A DNA stretch of 22,088 bases, from NCBI GenBank assembly GCA_029747585.1, contig JAPEVF010000748.1, positions 1 through 22,088 on the forward strand, read 5' to 3'. The translations under genes were made by a program, and so were the position numbers. The notes below the pieces were generated by a model, which had not been told where the DNA came from, ran no database searches, and was given only the letters and a program-made list of their open reading frames with translations. Below are positions 20,550-22,088 of this stretch, one piece after another (the first letter of the stretch is position 1; the number at the start of each line of letters is the position of its first letter). This DNA comes from Pleurotus djamor. Lineage: Eukaryota > Basidiomycota > Agaricomycetes > Agaricales > Pleurotaceae.

Positions 20550-20996
20550 CGTTAGTAGTCGTCAGAGATTCGTGGGCGAAGGAAGGAAGTGAGAGGGCGA
20601 GGAAAGGATATAAATGTCAACTAATGCAGGGACTCCATCTAGTGGCTCCGTCCGTGACTCTATCTCCACCTGGAACCCAGTGGGAACCCCAGAAGACGCA
20701 GCAGACGCAGAAGACCGCCAGCTAACTTAGTTCTTGGATTTTTGGGAAGGCGACGCGAACGGTTATGAAACAACCCCTAAACGAGATTGGTTTGGTACCA
20801 TACTGAGGAGCGGGACCGCTGGAAAGGAATTTCGTGGATAGATAATATAGTAGGCTCGCAGCTAACTCGTAAGACTGGACAGTGATAACAACGTCTAAAT
20901 ATGTCTAAAAAGTACAAACACGAGGCAAAGCGTGGGTGGTCGTAAGTTCATCGGATGCAAAATATTAGTAAAAGTGGATGCGGCTAACAAAGGCTT
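20550..20996. other. Spacer between the two MFS genes
   Basis: This is the 5' flank of MFS1 and 3' flank of MFS2. A short direct repeat of cagacgcag/agaagacgcag type occurs near 20690-20715, in the MFS1 promoter. No gene is visible. Confidence 0.5.
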
Positions 20997-22088
20997 CTAT
21001 GGGCGCATCCTTTTGGGAAGTTGGAGGGCGGCGTAGATGCCGCAGACAACGAGGGAGAGAAGAACATAGTATACGAGTAGCCCGCCGGCTAAATTTCGTT
21101 GCAGGGATAGTGAGAACAACGAAGTCGAGAAGGACGGGGCAATAGAACGCATGATGGATCCAGACATCTGCCCCATGCCATTGATAGTGGCCAATGCGGC
21201 AGGAGATGGTGTGACACCTATCAAGATAGTATAGATACACCCTTCGACGCGAACATGAGGCCGGGGTCATCGCAGGAAAAAAGGATCGGAGCAACGCACC
21301 ATAAGCCATAAATAATTGTGAATTAGCACAGAGTTGGAAGATGAGCAATGCCCAGACGTAGGGGTCGGGTCCGCCAGCACGTCTGGCGAAGAAGGTCATA
21401 ATCGGGTACGCCCCGATTGTTATAAGTAGGCATCCGTATCCGAAAATATAGGTTCGCCGTGGGCCGAAGCGTCTGTTGATTCTGGGAAAGATGGTCACTT
21501 GGTAGACACCATTGATAAATCCATAGATGCCCATCGTCATTCCGATTGTGTATGGGGAGAAGCCTAACCCTCCCAGAGCTACGGGTGTGGAGTACATCAG
21601 AGGCTGGAGAGCCATCGCACACATGTCCGTGAAAGCAAGGATAGCTAGGTTGATGAGCGAGATGACGACATTGGGGGTCAGGACAGATCGGACGGATGGT
21701 GCTTCGTGAGTTTGGGACGGTGGTGAGGATGTGAGCAAAGGGGTGGTTTCGTCGCCAACTAGAGTCGCGTCGGAAGCCCCAGAGTCGCGTCGTGGCTCGG
21801 GGGTGGCCGGAGAATGTGTACGAGATGACTTGGCTTTCCGACGCGCGACAATAGAAGGTAGGGTCTACGAAGAAATCAATGAAGCGTCCCCGCTACATTT
21901 GAACAGAGTTAAAACGCACCTCATTCAAGAAAACCCACCCGATGACAAAGCAGAGAGCAGCATACCCGGCTGCAGCAGCACAAGGGAGAAAATAAGCATG
22001 ATCGACTAGGAACTGCGAGTTCCCGAAGACGCTCGGCCAGCGCGTAGCTGGGTTGGACAATGCACCACCAATGATTGGCCTACATAAC
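20997..22088 (-). CDS. MFS transporter, DHA1/antiporter-like (MFS2), 5' part outside the window
   Basis: Visible exons: 22079-21920, 21864-21300, 21241-20997, about 322 aa; the missing N-terminal part should carry the first helices and motif A. The first visible residues complete motif C (GPIIGGALSNP). A hydrophilic central loop follows, containing an acidic dileucine (GDETTPLL), then helices 7-12 (VVISLINLAILAFTDMCAMA onward) with LGGLGFSPYTIGMTMGIYGF. It aligns with MFS1 through both visible introns: after the helix ending FLNE (FFFHE in MFS1), where the next exon opens with TL, and after MAYG, where it opens with GC. It ends AALQLPKRMRP. It is the tandem upstream neighbour of MFS1 on the same strand. 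Cargo unknown. Confidence 0.92.

Noticed and set aside
21760..21800. Direct repeat of agagtcgcgtcg
   Set aside because: Lies in the hydrophilic loop of MFS2 and encodes part of a low-complexity linker; likely simple local duplication.

Overview
The window looks like nuclear DNA of a filamentous basidiomycete, most likely an Agaricomycete. Nearly all genes are split by GT-AG introns of about 50-70 nt. Two genes belong to the F-box families that are expanded in mushrooms. The secreted carboxylesterases, DHA1-type MFS transporters and a four-helix membrane protein are also of familiar basidiomycete kinds. I see no rRNA, convincing tRNA, CRISPR, IS element or recognisable transposon gene. Seven single N bases, most beside short homopolymers, suggest draft-quality sequence. 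That matters for two apparent frameshifts in the first gene.

Layout, left to right. At 745-3225 (+) lies a 12-exon gene for a secreted protein of a fungal family (DUF7223-like, tentative); its reading frame is broken twice. At 3473-5719 (-) is type-B carboxylesterase CE1, with 13 exons. At 6432-7973 (-) is a single-exon F-box protein. About 2 kb follow with no supported gene. At 9960-10774 (-) is a two-exon, serine-rich, probably disordered protein. At 11450-12558 (+) is a two-exon F-box-like protein, followed at 12703-12887 by a probable leftover tail of another F-box-like gene. At 13916-14995 (+) is a six-exon, four-helix membrane protein (EXPERA/EBP-like, tentative). At 16017-18351 (+) is carboxylesterase CE2, with 14 exons. 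At 18641-20549 (-) is a complete DHA1-like MFS transporter. At 20997-22088 (-) is a second, related MFS gene cut by the window edge.

Two duplications shape the region. CE1 and CE2 share twelve intron positions and phases and most internal exon lengths, and they point outward from the middle, with an F-box gene on the inner side of each. The two MFS genes are tandem and share intron positions and phases wherever both are visible. Secreted esterases beside antiporter-type MFS genes would fit extracellular ester breakdown with transport of products or toxic compounds, but no pathway enzyme confirms this. I read the region as a duplicated accessory block rather than a metabolic cluster. The oddest points are the frame-restoring 17-nt GT...AG segment in the first gene, a 25-nt element shared downstream of two minus-strand genes, and the outward-facing esterase/F-box arrangement.
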